Below, piece by piece: positions 6,963 through 7,877 of a stretch of 7,877 nucleotides of DNA (the first letter of the stretch is position 1; every line of letters starts with the position of its first letter). Below the pieces are notes generated by a model that saw only the letters and a program-made list of their open reading frames with translations, searched no databases and was not told where the DNA came from. Source of the DNA: JBKHHU01 sp046539045 (GTDB taxonomy: Bacteria; Planctomycetota; Phycisphaerae; SM23-33); contig JBKHHU010000162.1 of assembly GCA_046539045.1 (NCBI GenBank), forward strand, positions 1-7,877, given 5' to 3'. The translations under genes and the position numbers were made by a program.

Positions 6963-7011
6963 ACCCCGGAGCCCCTTCTCCCGCCCACGCGGCGGTGCCA
7001 GGGACCGGGGT
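6963..7011. other. Nested imperfect palindrome in the hsdM-abi gap
   Basis: The outer arms ACCCCGG (6963-6969) and CCGGGGT (7005-7011) enclose a perfect inner hairpin CCGCC-CACGC-GGCGG (6981-6995); CCCC (6972-6975) can also pair with GGG (7001-7003). The element is GC-rich and sits in the only sizeable gap of the operon. On the + strand it is followed by ATTCTTTT; on the coding strand no T-run follows, so it is a poor intrinsic terminator for this operon. It could be a REP-like repeat, an mRNA-processing or stabilising hairpin, or a protein site. No strong promoter is seen beside it. Confidence 0.55.
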
Positions 7012-7044
7012 ATTCTTTTGCGCACACCGCGCCGGGACTCGGAT

Positions 7045-7877
7045 CTACTCACCATATCCCAGCCCCTTCAGGTTCTCGGTGATGGCGGCTTCGAGCTTGG
7101 CGGATTCGGCGAACTGCTCGTGGAGCTTGGCCGTCAGGCGGGTCATCTTCTCGTCGAAGGGTTCGCCGTCGTCTTCGGCTTCCTCAGCCCCGACGTAGCG
7201 GCCCGGCGTGAGCACGTGGCCGTGGGATTCGATCTGCTCGGTGGTGGCTGAGGCGCAGAAGCCGGGGATGTCCTCGTATTCTCCGGCGTCGGCTTCGCCT
7301 CGCCACGCGTGGTACGTCTGTGCAATGCGGGCGATCTCCTCGTCGGAGAGTTCCCGGTGGGTGCGGTCGATGAGTGTGCCCAGCTTGCGGGCGTCGATGA
7401 AGAGCGTCTCGTTGCGGCGGTCGCGGAACTTGCCGTTGCTCTTGGAGCGGGCAAGGAACCAGAGGCAGACGGGGATGCCGGTGGTGTAGAACAACTGGCC
7501 GGGCAGTGCGACCATACAGTCCACAAGGTCGGCCTCGATGATCGCGCGGCGGATGTCGCCCTCGCCGGACTGGTTAGACGACATCGAGCCGTTGGCCATG
7601 ACGAACCCGGCCACGCCGGTCGGGGCGAGGTGGTGGATGATGTGGCTGATCCACGCGTAGTTGGCGTTGCCGGTCGGCGGGGTGCCGAACTGCCAGCGTT
7701 TGTCCTCGCGCAGGCGGTCGCCGCCCCAGTCGGAATCGTTGAACGGCGGATTGAAGATGATGAAGTCGGCCTTGAGGTCCGGGTGCAGGTCGTTGTGGAA
7801 GGTGTCGGCGTGGTGGCCGCCGAGGTCCGCGTGGATGCCCCGGATGGCGAGGTTCATCTTCGCCAACTTCCACGTGG
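7045..7877 (-). CDS. hsdM: Type I R-M DNA methyltransferase subunit HsdM, C-terminal part (runs off window)
   Basis: This is the N6-adenine methyltransferase subunit, which works with HsdS to methylate host sites and is needed for restriction with HsdR. 276 codons plus the TAG stop are visible; the usual length is about 500, so roughly the N-terminal half, with the SAM-binding motif I, is outside. The catalytic motif IV NPPF is at 7752-7741, preceded by DFIIF. Other recognisable segments are TWKLAKMNLAIRGI at the edge, VMANGSMSSN, PGQLFYTTGIPVCLWFLAR, and TPGRYVG near the C-terminal region. The tail LEAAITENLKGLGYGE is typical of HsdM C-termini and is duplicated downstream. The frame is open to the window edge, so no start is visible. 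Codons favour C at the third position, unlike hsdR. Confidence 0.97.
   Translation of the reverse strand, partial: TWKLAKMNLAIRGIHADLGGHHADTFHNDLHPDLKADFIIFNPPFNDSDWGGDRLREDKRWQFGTPPTGNANYAWISHIIHHLAPTGVAGFVMANGSMSSNQSGEGDIRRAIIEADLVDCMVALPGQLFYTTGIPVCLWFLARSKSNGKFRDRRNETLFIDARKLGTLIDRTHRELSDEEIARIAQTYHAWRGEADAGEYEDIPGFCASATTEQIESHGHVLTPGRYVGAEEAEDDGEPFDEKMTRLTAKLHEQFAESAKLEAAITENLKGLGYGE
7051..7095. repeat. Direct repeat copy A: native hsdM 3' end
   Basis: These are the last codons of hsdM, repeated at 6168..6212 with three differences (7057, 7077, 7091), two of which change the amino acid. Its out-of-frame ATG (7055-7053) corresponds to the ATG that starts the TM-protein gene in copy B. 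Here it opens a 47-codon frame ending just inside abi. Confidence 0.9.

Noticed and set aside
6230..7027. Longer abi product from a GTG at 7027 (265 residues).
   Set aside because: The extra 35 residues are translated palindrome and gap sequence unlike the family. Family-like sequence begins at the internal ATG 6922.
6251..7198. A 315-codon + strand open frame opposite abi and the hsdM end.
   Set aside because: Antisense shadow of real genes. It crosses the hsdM-abi boundary and both coding regions without any family resemblance.
1..7877. Search by eye for CRISPR arrays, insertion sequences, transposase or integrase genes, tRNA genes and att sites.
   Set aside because: None seen. The only clear long direct repeat is the two-copy hsdM tail, and nearly all sequence is accounted for by tightly packed genes.

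Overview
The window is one unidirectional operon on the minus strand. It holds most of a Type I restriction-modification (R-M) system with five accessory genes and one micro-ORF set between its subunits. In transcription order (high to low coordinates) it reads: hsdM (3' half only), a gap of about 120 bp containing a nested palindrome, an Abi-like HEPN gene, a 23-codon ORF that copies the hsdM C-terminus, a small one-TM protein, hsdS, a zinc-ribbon/HEPN protein, a two-TM GAF-like protein, a Panacea (SocA-like antitoxin) protein, and hsdR (N-terminal two thirds). hsdM and hsdR both run off the window edges. Only the hsdM-abi gap is longer than 12 bases. The other junctions abut, overlap by 4 to 11 bases, or are 2 to 12 bases apart, which suggests a single translationally coupled transcript.

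The DNA is GC-rich, clearly so in hsdM and hsdR and less so in the accessory genes and the hsdS recognition domains. This fits a high-GC bacterium (proteobacterial, planctomycete or actinobacterial-type hosts are all possible). Nothing here fixes the taxon: there is no rRNA, tRNA or housekeeping gene.

How the parts may work together: HsdM, HsdS and HsdR would form the modification and restriction complex. HsdS supplies DNA specificity, HsdM the N6-adenine methylation, and HsdR ATP-driven translocation and cleavage. The accessory genes look like a second layer. Two unrelated proteins carry an R-x4-H HEPN motif (predicted RNases). Two proteins are membrane anchored, one with a GAF-like cytosolic sensor domain. 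One protein belongs to the Panacea antitoxin family. A reasonable but untested reading is a composite defence operon in which abortive or toxin-antitoxin modules are wired to the R-M system.

The most unusual structural feature is a 45-bp direct repeat (42/45 identical). It holds the last codons of hsdM plus the out-of-frame ATG that overlaps the hsdM stop region. One copy ends hsdM. The other lies after the abi HEPN gene, forms a micro-ORF with a strong Shine-Dalgarno, and overlaps the start of the next gene. This looks like the scar of a cassette inserted at the hsdM 3' end that rebuilt the original coupling. hsdS also shows abrupt switches in third-codon-base preference, consistent with modular recombination.
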